Shown: positions 17,662 to 24,026 of the stretch, one piece after another | Position numbering within the stretch: position 1 is the stretch's first letter | How the letters are laid out: every line of letters begins with the position of its first letter | Source of the DNA: a virus | Virus record (IMG/VR): IMGVR_UViG_3300048686_000082 | Span: 1-39,524 of that record | Strand: one strand, 5' to 3' | DNA: 39,524 nt | The notes under the pieces: generated by a model | What the model saw: only the letters and a program-made list of their open reading frames with translations | What the model was told of the DNA's origin: nothing | The model's database searches: none | Position numbers and translations under genes: made by a program

Positions 17662-19536
17662 TTAGATAAACTGTCGTTCTTGCTCAGCAAGGAGTTCATC
17701 TATGTTGATAACTACTCTCTTGCTTTTTTCATAACGTGATAAAAATGGATTTTTCAAATGATGTGTTGCGTGGATACCCTGATTGAGCATCTCCCTTGCT
17801 CTAATCTCACAGAACCACAAAGCCATCACCATATCGGTCTTACCTTTAGTGGTAGGTGACCAGGTAATAAGTTGCTCGATAAATGATTTGATATTCTCAG
17901 TTTGATCATTCGGTAGGTGAATGAGATTATCTCGGTGATGCTTTCCATCTTGCTGCTTTGTGCCAAACAATGTAGACATAGAAGCAACACCGAATCCTGA
18001 ATCCCATTTGTTATTACCTGTATGGTGTTCTCGCAGTAGCGTTCCCTTAGAAGCCAGGAACTGGCGAATGCCTTCATCTTGGGTGAGGAAGGATTGGAAT
18101 GCGTTGCGTTCTACAATCCACTCAGAAGGGGTATAGACATTTGTCCAGTCAGTAATCAACTGACGAATTTGTGCTGGAGTAGGTCTGGTAATCTTTATCG
18201 CGTCAACAACATAACGCTTATGGGTAATACGATCAATAGCATAGCAAACAGCGGCAGTGTCGCCAACCATTGCAGGGTCCAGACCACATATAAAACTAAA
18301 GCCGCTAAGATCACGAGGATGACCTGGATGCCCAGGGACAAGACGACCAGACTTACGCATACCATCAATAGAACCTTTGACGCAGACAGGATCGAAGATG
18401 GCATCGTCTGAGATATCTTGTTGCTGGTAGATGAGCGCCCAGGTACTGGCATCCATTGCTTGTCGTTCTGCATATAGATGTTTTCCATTCCAACGGGGGT
18501 ATAGACCCTCTTCGTTTTTCTGGTCTTCTGTTTGTCCATCAAAGGGTTGATCTGAGTAAGGCCATAGAGTGACCCACTTGTTGGCATCTTCGTGGGTTTC
18601 CAATAGGGCTGGCATAGCCAGATAAGTCCAAGGGACTAACCCACCTGGATAGCGGTCTGGGTTACGTAATTCTTTATAGAGGTCTACGGCTGCAACTCTG
18701 GTACCTACCACAATCAATTTACCTGTGGGGTTCAAACGAGAGCGCACATCTTGGGTAAGCCACTTGATTTGCTTTTCAAAGTCATTTGCATTGGATAACG
18801 TCACCGCGTCATCTATGATGATCATATCGGCACGCTTACCGTAAATCTGACCGCCAATACCTACGGCTTCTAGGTTCGGATCCTTCTCTGAAGATTCCCT
18901 GAGTTCATCACCAAAGGTGACGCGGGTAGCCTGCCAGGAAGCGGTCTTAGTATTGAACCCAACCCCAGCGGCATATGCCTGCTGTAGTTCTTCGTACATT
19001 GGGTGCGTCAGTCGCTGCTTGATAGCATAAAGGAAGTCAGCCGCTAAACGCTGGGTTTGGGAAACTATGAGAACTCTAAAGTTCGGATTATTGACAATCT
19101 TGTAGGTTACATAATCCACCGTCACGGTAATAGATTTTGCGTGGTTTGGTGGGATGTTCAAAAGGATACGGTTATCTGCCAGACCCTTTTCATACTTCAT
19201 AGAGGGATGGAGCCAGGATGGTTCACGGCCTTCTATGACATCTATTAAATTCTTTTGATGAGGGAAAGTCTCTTGCTTGAGATACTTCTTACGCCAGGTA
19301 ACAAAATCTAAATCCTTAGCAGTCTCTTCTGCAAAGTTCTTTTCTAGGCTACCAAGTCTTGTTCTATCAGCCAACTGCTTGAAGACAGCATCAGATCTAC
19401 GATAGTACTCATAGGTCTTGATTGACTTGCCAGCCACCTTGCAGGACTGCTCAACGGTCATACCGTCGGCTATACACTGGAGGATAACCTTCTTGGCTCG
19501 TTCAGCCTCTTTTACTTGATTGGGATTGTGGACCAT
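17662..19536 (-). CDS. terL: Terminase large subunit with N-terminal HTH-like segment
   Basis: Starting at ATG 19536, the protein is 624 aa. The ATPase domain has a deviant Walker A (IPPNHAKS, 128-135) and Walker B (MIIIDD, 238-243). The nuclease domain shows CGLDPAMVGD with Asp420 and a later WIVERNAF with Glu476, as expected for an RNase H-fold packaging nuclease. The first 60 residues (CIADGMTVEQSCKVAGKS, then KTYEYYRRSD) look like a helix-turn-helix that small terminase subunits usually carry. No separate small subunit gene is seen. The open frame continues upstream to 19704, but that stretch is palindromic, GC-rich, non-coding-like DNA, so the shorter start is preferred. Confidence 0.93.
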   Translation of the reverse strand: MVHNPNQVKEAERAKKVILQCIADGMTVEQSCKVAGKSIKTYEYYRRSDAVFKQLADRTRLGSLEKNFAEETAKDLDFVTWRKKYLKQETFPHQKNLIDVIEGREPSWLHPSMKYEKGLADNRILLNIPPNHAKSITVTVDYVTYKIVNNPNFRVLIVSQTQRLAADFLYAIKQRLTHPMYEELQQAYAAGVGFNTKTASWQATRVTFGDELRESSEKDPNLEAVGIGGQIYGKRADMIIIDDAVTLSNANDFEKQIKWLTQDVRSRLNPTGKLIVVGTRVAAVDLYKELRNPDRYPGGLVPWTYLAMPALLETHEDANKWVTLWPYSDQPFDGQTEDQKNEEGLYPRWNGKHLYAERQAMDASTWALIYQQQDISDDAIFDPVCVKGSIDGMRKSGRLVPGHPGHPRDLSGFSFICGLDPAMVGDTAAVCYAIDRITHKRYVVDAIKITRPTPAQIRQLITDWTNVYTPSEWIVERNAFQSFLTQDEGIRQFLASKGTLLREHHTGNNKWDSGFGVASMSTLFGTKQQDGKHHRDNLIHLPNDQTENIKSFIEQLITWSPTTKGKTDMVMALWFCEIRAREMLNQGIHATHHLKNPFLSRYEKSKRVVINIDELLAEQERQFI

Positions 19537-19579
19537 AATTCTTTCTATTGTGGAATAGATACAACTATCCCCACTAAAA

Positions 19580-19728
19580 GCGGAGCCGCGCTCCGCACCT
19601 TGATGGTGCTTGAGCGCCCGAGCAAGCCACAGCGCAGCGAGGGGTACGATGGTACCCCTTTCAAGGGGCGCGTAGCGCCAGCGCAGCGCCCTTGTCGGTC
19701 GCAAATGCTAGGGCTGTTCCGCATTTGC
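19580..19728. promoter_or_regulatory. Cluster of GC-rich inverted repeats upstream of terL
   Basis: Nested stems follow one another: GCGGAG/CTCCGC (19580-19596), GCACC/GGTGC (19595-19609), GGGGTAC/GTACCCC (19641-19658), the alternative CCCCTT/AAGGGG (19655-19668), AAGGGGCGC with GCGCCCTT (19663-19693), and a perfect 8-bp pair GCAAATGC/GCATTTGC (19701-19728). Base composition is visibly GC-richer than the flanks. Possible roles are a structured 5' leader, a packaging (pac/cos) signal or an origin element. The density of dyads is observed; the role is inferred. Confidence 0.65.
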
Positions 19729-19775
19729 TCCCTCTACTATATATAAGGCAGAAAAAATAGGTCATTTCTCTATTA

Positions 19776-19791
19776 TGTGACGAACGTCACC
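19776..19791. promoter_or_regulatory. CRP/GlxR-like operator
   Basis: TGTGACGAACGTCACC fits TGTGA-N6-TCACA except for the last base and contains a perfect 6-bp inverted repeat (GTGACG/CGTCAC). In Actinobacteria CRP-family regulators (Crp, GlxR) bind TGTGA-N6-TCACA sites. It lies between the AT-rich TATATATA near 19739 and a TATACA at 19808, so it could control leftward or rightward transcription. Confidence 0.5.
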
Positions 19792-20101
19792 TTATTCACG
19801 GCATCTTTATACACAAATCGGACAAAGATCTCACTTTAGCAGAGATATTTGTAGTGGGTATATGTATATCGGGCGGTCAAATTTTATCACTACGGGGTCA
19901 CCTTTGCTGACTGTTGGCTTCTTTTTTGGCAGGCAGGCAGACCAAGCAGGGCAGAAAGGAGAGAGAACAGGGCAGACAGAGAGAGATGTTCCACCTTCGG
20001 CAGGGCTTCCCCCTTATCGCTTGCCTACTTTCTAATATCCTGCCGTGAGCCGTTTCTAATAAACTCAGACAATTCTCAACCCTCAACCTATTGTTTAGAT
20101 C

Positions 20102-20115
20102 CGAACAACTGTTCT
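20102..20115. promoter_or_regulatory. LexA/SOS-box-like operator
   Basis: CGAACAACTGTTCT contains GAAC-N4-GTTC, the core of LexA boxes in Actinobacteria and Firmicutes. Two outer positions deviate from the best consensus. It is located about 100 nt upstream of the promoter candidate for the rightward cluster. A phage regulator with a similar dyad could equally use it. Confidence 0.4.
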
Positions 20116-20201
20116 ATTTCGCAACAGTATTGTTTCGTAATTACCCACCGACACCGATAAAGGATTGACCGAACATAACCGACACGCCCGCCCTTTTCCC
20201 C

Positions 20202-20229
20202 TTGCGTGTTAGGTAAGCCTCGTTATACA
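20202..20229 (+). promoter_or_regulatory. Candidate sigma-70-type promoter for the rightward cluster
   Basis: TTGCGT (20202-20207) and TATACA (20224-20229) are separated by 16 nt, about 48 nt upstream of the first rightward ATG. The -10 box is good and the -35 box weak. The transcript would begin at the hairpin at 20232-20246. Confidence 0.4.
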
Positions 20230-20231
20230 CT

Positions 20232-20246
20232 CGCCCCGAAGGGGCG
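20232..20246 (+). promoter_or_regulatory. Hairpin in the 5' leader of the rightward cluster
   Basis: CGCCCC GAA GGGGCG is a perfect 6-bp stem with a 3-nt loop, just after the promoter candidate and before the SD of the first gene. It may stabilise the 5' end of the transcript or be a regulator site. Confidence 0.45.
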
Positions 20247-20263
20247 CACTCCGCGCTCATTCT

Positions 20264-20279
20264 GAAAGGATAAGAAATG
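20264..20279 (+). repeat. 16-nt translation-initiation repeat, copy 1
   Basis: GAAAGGATAAGAAATG, containing SD and start codon, is identical before the genes at 20277 and 20976 (second copy 20963-20978). These are the only two genes of the cluster not coupled to an upstream gene, so the repeat marks independent translation starts. Confidence 0.8.
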
Positions 20280-20546
20280 TCACACACAATTACCGAATGT
20301 GAATACGCTTCAACCGAATATCACGACACCTGCCCCGAATGTGGCGAACTAACCGCCTGTGTCTGCCTTGCTTCCATAGTCTCAGAGTGGGAAATTAGCC
20401 CCACAGGTCAGACGGGCGCGTTTGCCTATCGTTACCAATACAAGGAAAAAGCGAGCGATTTGGTAGAGCGTTTCGGGTATGCCGAAACCTACCGCGAGGC
20501 TATGGACTCAATCGCTCATTCTGTAAATTGTGAGGGGAAGCGATGA
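20277..20546 (+). CDS. Small zinc-ribbon-like protein, first gene of rightward cluster
   Basis: The 89-aa protein has a Cys-rich N-terminal part (TCPECGELTACVC) that could bind zinc, followed by FAYRYQYKEKASDLVERFGY and a helical end. It has an independent ribosome binding site and the first position after the promoter candidate, so it is likely early and well expressed. No family is recognised. The stop overlaps the next ATG (ATGA). Confidence 0.75.
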   Translation: MSHTITECEYASTEYHDTCPECGELTACVCLASIVSEWEISPTGQTGAFAYRYQYKEKASDLVERFGYAETYREAMDSIAHSVNCEGKR

Positions 20547-20704
20547 AAAAGCAGAAATTAGAGAGAGTTCAATTTATCGCACGAAAAGGTGACGAGGCTT
20601 TTCAATTAGAAATAGTTGAGGGGCGATTTTATGAAATTGAGATTATTCGGGAATTAAACCGCCTTCTCAATGAGGGCTACACCTTAGAAAAGGCGGGGAA
20701 ATAA
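20543..20704 (+). CDS. Small hypothetical protein
   Basis: The 53-aa charged protein starts MKKQKLERVQFIARKGDEAF. The start overlaps the upstream stop (ATGA) and the stop overlaps the next start (TAATG), so it is translated by coupling. No family is recognised. Confidence 0.7.
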   Translation: MKKQKLERVQFIARKGDEAFQLEIVEGRFYEIEIIRELNRLLNEGYTLEKAGK

Positions 20705-20886
20705 TGAAAGCGGAGATGAGCGCGGTAAATCTGATCCAATGCCTAGCGGGGGAGATGTTCTGTCACCCTGCCGATGTAGTTCAAGCAATACAGGAGGACG
20801 AGGAGGTTCGCGCCTTAGTTCGTAGATACGGCAAGGGCGAGGTTTCTTACGAGGAGGTGAGAAACGCGGTCAATGCTATCTGCTAA
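20704..20886 (+). CDS. Small helical hypothetical protein
   Basis: The 60-aa acidic helical protein (MKAEMSAVNLIQCLAGEMFC at its start) ends the first subcluster. A hairpin at 20898-20925 follows. No family is recognised. Confidence 0.7.
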   Translation: MKAEMSAVNLIQCLAGEMFCHPADVVQAIQEDEEVRALVRRYGKGEVSYEEVRNAVNAIC

Positions 20887-20897
20887 TGCTTGCCTAT

Positions 20898-20925
20898 CCT
20901 CGCAGGGTTAGTCTATCCTGCGGGG
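20898..20925 (+). terminator. Hairpin after first subcluster (possible weak terminator)
   Basis: CCTCGCAGG and CCTGCGGGG form a 9-bp stem (one G-U pair) with a 10-nt loop, 12 nt after a stop codon. There is no T-run, so termination would be weak or protein-dependent. mRNA stabilisation or processing is also possible. Confidence 0.4.
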
Positions 20926-20962
20926 GTGGGGAGGTCTTAGACCTTCACACCAACAACAGATC

Positions 20963-20978
20963 GAAAGGATAAGAAATG
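20963..20978 (+). repeat. 16-nt translation-initiation repeat, copy 2
   Basis: This is identical to 20264-20279 and includes the SD and ATG of the gene at 20976. Confidence 0.8.
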
Positions 20979-21326
20979 ACAACGAAAGAAACAACCTGCG
21001 AGGAACGCATTGACGCACACCTCAACGCACTAGAGGAAGATATCGCAGGCGTTATCGAAGGCTACTACAACGGCGAGGAGGACGGCTTCGAGGGTTGGAA
21101 CAATTACCCTCTCGCGGTATCTACCCGTCAAGAAACGAAAATTGAACTATCGTGGGGCGGTCCAAGTGATTTCATCTCTGTAATACACGAAGGCTCAGAG
21201 GTTATCTCCGTCACCTATCATTTCCAAGATTGGTTTGACGGCGCGGTGCGCCAAGTAAATCAAGGCTCAAAGGTTTGGGAGTATGTCCGAACTGTTATTG
21301 AAGCCCGCGAGGAGTGTGGCTACTAA
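20976..21326 (+). CDS. Hypothetical acidic protein
   Basis: The 116-aa, strongly acidic protein contains GYYNGEEDGFEGWNNYPLAV, ELSWGGPSDFISVIHEG and TYHFQDWFDGA. This pattern is familiar from small phage proteins of unknown function, with an alpha/beta look. Acidity and early position would fit an inhibitor or a DNA mimic, but nothing proves this. Its stop overlaps the next ATG (TAATG). Confidence 0.75.
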   Translation: MTTKETTCEERIDAHLNALEEDIAGVIEGYYNGEEDGFEGWNNYPLAVSTRQETKIELSWGGPSDFISVIHEGSEVISVTYHFQDWFDGAVRQVNQGSKVWEYVRTVIEAREECGY

Positions 21327-21448
21327 TGTTTGAGGTGTCATTGAATTGGCTCAACGGATTAGGCCAGGTCATAACCTACGCCCTGATTATTGGTGGCGTG
21401 TTGTGGGTGCTGAGTAAGGTAGAAGTCAAGGATAAGGAGGGCAAGTAA
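21326..21448 (+). CDS. Single-pass membrane mini-protein
   Basis: The 40-aa protein has one transmembrane helix (QVITYALIIGGVLWVL) and a charged C-terminus (SKVEVKDKEGK). It is coupled on both sides (TAATG upstream, TAAATG downstream). It might be a membrane-acting host-takeover or superinfection-exclusion peptide; that is speculation. Confidence 0.65.
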   Translation: MFEVSLNWLNGLGQVITYALIIGGVLWVLSKVEVKDKEGK

Positions 21449-21601
21449 ATGGACAAATGTCGTTTTTGTGGGTTGCGTGGGTTGGTGTTATCCACCGCCA
21501 ACGCTGACTATTCCTGCGAGCATTGTGGAGAGTGGCAGGAGGCTATTCTCGGAAGCGTGTGGGAAATTGTAGGCTACGAGAAAGAGGAGGCAAGCAAGTG
21601 A
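21449..21601 (+). CDS. Zinc-ribbon mini-protein
   Basis: The 50-aa protein has two CxxC knuckles (CRFC and CEHC) 22 residues apart, the layout of a treble-clef or zinc ribbon, and an acidic C-terminal helix. It starts immediately after the preceding stop. It is a likely protein- or nucleic-acid-binding module. Confidence 0.7.
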   Translation: MDKCRFCGLRGLVLSTANADYSCEHCGEWQEAILGSVWEIVGYEKEEASK

Positions 21602-21723
21602 GCGCATTACAAGAATTAGATGAGGCTATGACTAGCCTCTGGTATCAAGCAGAAATCAGCGACCAAGCCAAGATGTATTGGAACGACCTGGTGGCAAAAC
21701 TAAAGGAGGAGGAAAGCAAGTGA
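21598..21723 (+). CDS. Small helical hypothetical protein
   Basis: The 41-aa protein begins at GTG 21598, overlapping the previous TGA (GTGA), and ends overlapping the next GTG the same way. The sequence is helical and acidic (MSALQELDEAMTSLWYQAEI). A longer upstream frame is not needed. Confidence 0.65.
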   Translation: MSALQELDEAMTSLWYQAEISDQAKMYWNDLVAKLKEEESK

Positions 21724-21959
21724 AGGTGGAAAACTTACGATTAGAACTAACGAATTACGAGAATGATGAGGAGATTATCGTTCTGTATTTCGACAAGGTG
21801 GCAGTAACAGATCACCTTGAGCAAGAAATAACGCCCGAACAATGGGCTAAAACTGTCGAGAAAGTGGAGGCTATTCCAATGGCAGAAATCCACGAAATCT
21901 TTGACACGATAACCGAACAGGCAGAGGAAGTTCTACGAGAGGAGAGGGCTAATGCCTAA
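21720..21959 (+). CDS. Small acidic hypothetical protein
   Basis: The 79-aa protein begins at GTG 21720 (GTGA overlap, AAGGAGGAGG upstream as SD). It starts with a beta-like segment (ENLRLELTNYENDEEIIVLY) and ends in an acidic helix. No family is recognised. Confidence 0.7.
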   Translation: MKVENLRLELTNYENDEEIIVLYFDKVAVTDHLEQEITPEQWAKTVEKVEAIPMAEIHEIFDTITEQAEEVLREERANA

Positions 21960-22098
21960 GTATATTTTTTATGTAGAGAAGTCTTATGAGGTAGAAGCGC
22001 CCACGAAAGAGGAGGCTCTCGCTTTGATCAACTCAGAACGCGAATATAACTATCTCAAAGATGAGAATTGGCAAGTAAAGGAAATTGCTAATGTGTGA
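21952..22098 (+). CDS. Small hypothetical protein
   Basis: The 48-aa protein (MPKYIFYVEKSYEVEAPTKE at its start) looks like a small beta-alpha-beta module of the kind found in many short phage proteins (strand, then TKEEALAL helix, then strand). It overlaps both neighbours by 8 nt. Confidence 0.65.
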   Translation: MPKYIFYVEKSYEVEAPTKEEALALINSEREYNYLKDENWQVKEIANV

Positions 22099-22195
22099 TC
22101 TCTGTTTCGATTATGGCGTTCAGACAGTAAGCGTTAGGAAAAATACGAAGCAGGTAAAGGTCTGCTTCAAGTGCCTAGAGGAGGCTAATAAGTGA
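22091..22195 (+). CDS. Zinc-knuckle mini-protein
   Basis: The 34-aa protein is made almost entirely of two CxxC knuckles (MCDLC and CFKC). The start overlaps the preceding gene by 8 nt and the stop overlaps the next GTG. It is too short for reliable family assignment. Confidence 0.6.
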   Translation: MCDLCFDYGVQTVSVRKNTKQVKVCFKCLEEANK

Positions 22196-22371
22196 GCAAC
22201 TACAACAAGAACGATGAGTGCGTGGGGTGTGGCGAACATATCTCCACCTATCACGGGAGAGGGTGCGTTTATGATCCCGATTATGAGAGCCAATGGGAGG
22301 CGTGTGGTGCGTGCGGTGAGTATGGCGTGCCAAGCGAACACAACTGTTCTGAGGAGGTAGTCAATGCCTAA
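22192..22371 (+). CDS. Cys-rich mini-protein
   Basis: The 59-aa protein begins at GTG 22192 (GTGA overlap, GAGGAGG upstream). It has eight Cys-region residues arranged as CVGC, CVYD, CGAC and a final HNC, suggesting one or two zinc sites. Confidence 0.65.
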   Translation: MSNYNKNDECVGCGEHISTYHGRGCVYDPDYESQWEACGACGEYGVPSEHNCSEEVVNA

Positions 22372-22537
22372 GTGTGGAGTGTGCGGTTGGTCTTTCTCAG
22401 GGTGGGCTATGACGAAACACGCCGAAACGCCCTGCGGTGAGGAAGATAGCAAGGCAGAGGCTAGACCTTATGCGCCTGAAATAGATGACATCATAAAACA
22501 ACTAGAGGAGGAGGAAAGTAATGGCAACAATTACTAA
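22364..22537 (+). CDS. Zinc-finger-like mini-protein
   Basis: The 57-aa protein has CGVCGWSFSG, then MTKHAETPC, giving a C-x2-C ... H ... C set typical of a small zinc finger, followed by an acidic tail. It overlaps both neighbours. Confidence 0.65.
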   Translation: MPKCGVCGWSFSGWAMTKHAETPCGEEDSKAEARPYAPEIDDIIKQLEEEESNGNNY

Positions 22538-22649
22538 AGTTTGGTTTTGTATAGACTGTGATACACAACTAACAGAGAGCGAAACCCACATACACGAGTG
22601 CGTGGGAGATGACATTCCGTTTATGATAAAAGGAGAAGATAATGACTAA
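22521..22649 (+). CDS. Zinc-finger-like mini-protein
   Basis: The 42-aa protein has FCIDC followed by HIHEC, again a C-x2-C ... H-x-H-x-C set. GAGGAGGAGG lies upstream of its ATG. It overlaps the previous gene by 17 nt and the next by 8 nt. Confidence 0.6.
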   Translation: MATITKVWFCIDCDTQLTESETHIHECVGDDIPFMIKGEDND

Positions 22650-22959
22650 GGAATACAGAGAATACCCTGACGGAGGGGTTTATTGGGCAAGGATAAAGTT
22701 AGATCAACAGGCAGACGGCGTGCTATTCACCTCGCCTGTTGATAACGCAACGCACCTAGTCAAGGGCGCAACGCTAGAAGTGATCAAAGGTCAATGGTGG
22801 AATAGCGATTTCTATAGCGGGATACTTGACGCAATAGCAGAAATGGGAGGGTGTCGTTGGGTGCTTGGTTACACAACTGACTATGAATACTACGAAGGGG
22901 AAGGCGAGCATTACCTAGAAGTAATGGAGAACGGCAGACAAATGGAGGAAGCGTTATGA
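22642..22959 (+). CDS. Hypothetical protein
   Basis: The 105-aa acidic protein has alternating strands and one helix (GGVYWARIKLDQ, HLVKGATLEVIKGQWWNS, YSGILDAIAEMGG). It is preceded by AAAGGAGAAG. No family is recognised. Confidence 0.7.
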   Translation: MTKEYREYPDGGVYWARIKLDQQADGVLFTSPVDNATHLVKGATLEVIKGQWWNSDFYSGILDAIAEMGGCRWVLGYTTDYEYYEGEGEHYLEVMENGRQMEEAL

Positions 22960-23129
22960 ACAAGGAATACTATCAAGCAAAGGCAGACCTATGCCGTGAC
23001 CTTGCGGTCAAGCAAATGGTCGAGGGAGATAGCAAGAGGGCAGGGGAGAACCTGATCCGTATGGTCAATGCCCTGAACGAACTAAACCTAATCAACTATA
23101 AGGAGGAGAAGGCAAGTGAAACTGACTAA
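22956..23129 (+). CDS. Small helical hypothetical protein
   Basis: The 57-aa helical protein (MNKEYYQAKADLCRDLAVKQ at its start) has an ATGA overlap upstream and a 14-nt overlap with the next gene. No family is recognised. Confidence 0.65.
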   Translation: MNKEYYQAKADLCRDLAVKQMVEGDSKRAGENLIRMVNALNELNLINYKEEKASETD

Positions 23130-23340
23130 TTTCTACGAGGTAATGGATCGCAAGGGAGATATTGCGTGGGGAGGGGCGAGCGTAACCGATGCGGTCGAAT
23201 GGTTTAGACGAGGCTTAGATAACTCTATATTCGTATCGGTATGGAACGAGGAAAATATTGAGGAGCCTGTCCTTGTCACCGACAAGATAGAGGTAACTGC
23301 CCTCGTGCTGGCTACGATTACGAGTGAGAGGTCACGATGA
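23116..23340 (+). CDS. Small hypothetical protein
   Basis: The 74-aa protein begins at GTG 23116, with AAGGAGGAGAAGG upstream. It starts MKLTNFYEVMDRKGDIAWGG and has a central AVEWFRRGLDNSIFVSVW, a small alpha/beta profile seen in early phage proteins of unknown function. Confidence 0.7.
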   Translation: MKLTNFYEVMDRKGDIAWGGASVTDAVEWFRRGLDNSIFVSVWNEENIEEPVLVTDKIEVTALVLATITSERSR

Positions 23341-23432
23341 TATTCTTGGCTACTATCTTTGTTTGTCTGATCGCTTACGCTATAATCTGTCTTGATGATT
23401 ACCTCAATGAAAGACCGAGAAGGTTTCAATGA
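23337..23432 (+). CDS. Membrane micro-protein
   Basis: The 31-aa protein consists of a hydrophobic helix (MIFLATIFVCLIAYAIICL) and a charged tail (DDYLNERPRRFQ). Both ends are coupled by ATGA overlaps. This is short, but the coupling and clean membrane topology support it. Confidence 0.5.
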   Translation: MIFLATIFVCLIAYAIICLDDYLNERPRRFQ

Positions 23433-23731
23433 GCCTAGATAAACGAGAACGAATGGCGCGTAAGCGAGCAGTCTGGCTACGCAATTACCAACGAGCACGA
23501 GGGCGAGCGCTGACTCGCCTAGCACAACAATACCCCGACCAATTCAAGGAAATCTTGGAAGAAGAGAGGCTATCTGATGAGGCTAATGGAAAGGCGTGGT
23601 TGGATATTAGTGGCGCTACCGCTACTGACGCTGGTTTTTACCTATCTCCACCTAGATCAGGTGACACACCTCGACCCGAAGAAACCTACGCAAATCAGCA
23701 GAACAAAGGCAACAATGGAGGAGAAGCGTGA
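23429..23731 (+). CDS. Arg-rich actinophage-type hypothetical protein
   Basis: The 100-aa protein has a basic N-terminal helix (RERMARKRAVWLRNYQRARG), then RALTRLAQQYPDQFKEILEE, a pattern I know from small uncharacterised actinophage proteins; the rest is disordered. The last 155 nt overlap the lytic-transglycosylase-like gene in another frame. DNA binding is suggested by the Arg-rich helix only. Confidence 0.7.
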   Translation: MSLDKRERMARKRAVWLRNYQRARGRALTRLAQQYPDQFKEILEEERLSDEANGKAWLDISGATATDAGFYLSPPRSGDTPRPEETYANQQNKGNNGGEA

Positions 23732-24002
23732 AAATAAAAGGATCGCAAAAGAATATGCGTGGGTTGCGTTTGGTTGGCGAGGAAGAGAATGGGAATGCCT
23801 TCTCGCTTTATGGACCAAAGAGAGCAGGTTTGATCACTACGCCCAGAACCCACGATCAAGCGCTTTCGGAATTGCTCAGTTGCTTGGAGAGAGAAGTCGA
23901 AGACCTGAACTCCAAGTATTGCGAGGCTTACGTTACATTGATCAACGTTATGGAACACCTTGTAAGGCTTACAAGTTTGCTCTTACCCACAAACACTACT
24001 AA
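23577..24002 (+). CDS. Membrane-anchored lytic transglycosylase-like protein
   Basis: The 141-aa protein has an N-terminal signal-anchor (residues about 9-26, ILVALPLLTLVFTYLHL), a basic linker, then an SLT-type fold. WECLLALWTKESRFDHYAQN carries the catalytic Glu82, SSAFGIAQL supplies the G-x2-Q motif, and RYIDQRYGTPCKAY is the usual end of actinobacterial transglycosylase domains. It would cleave peptidoglycan from outside the membrane. It starts inside the preceding gene in another frame, with AAGAGAGG eight nt upstream of ATG 23577. It is on the opposite strand from the holin/endolysin genes. Confidence 0.75.
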   Translation: MRLMERRGWILVALPLLTLVFTYLHLDQVTHLDPKKPTQISRTKATMEEKRENKRIAKEYAWVAFGWRGREWECLLALWTKESRFDHYAQNPRSSAFGIAQLLGERSRRPELQVLRGLRYIDQRYGTPCKAYKFALTHKHY

Positions 24003-24026
24003 GATAAAGGACTGCTGACCCGTTCC

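Larger units (their letters stand above)
19537..20276. other. 740-bp divergent intergenic control region
   Basis: No credible gene lies here. The region separates the leftward late operon from the rightward mini-gene cluster. Next to terL it holds a GC-rich block of nested palindromes. Then come a CRP-like dyad, a LexA-like dyad, a purine/GGCAG-rich stretch (about 19918-19985), a promoter candidate and a hairpin just before the first rightward gene. It is the best candidate for major promoters and for packaging or replication initiation. Confidence 0.7.

Noticed and set aside
19537-19704. 56-residue N-terminal extension of the terminase
   Set aside because: The stretch is a GC-rich palindromic region open in several frames. 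The ATG at 19536 begins a normal sequence.
19898-20086. 62-aa minus-strand Cys/Arg-rich frame in the intergenic region
   Set aside because: No SD, odd composition from a GGCAG/GAGA-rich stretch, and no operon partner.
22120-22452. 110-aa minus-strand frame
   Set aside because: It is antisense to three coupled zinc mini-genes, which have SDs and overlaps.
23728-24018. 96-aa rightward frame overlapping the transglycosylase-like gene
   Set aside because: The other frame has clear transglycosylase motifs; this one has no recognisable pattern and is taken as a shadow.
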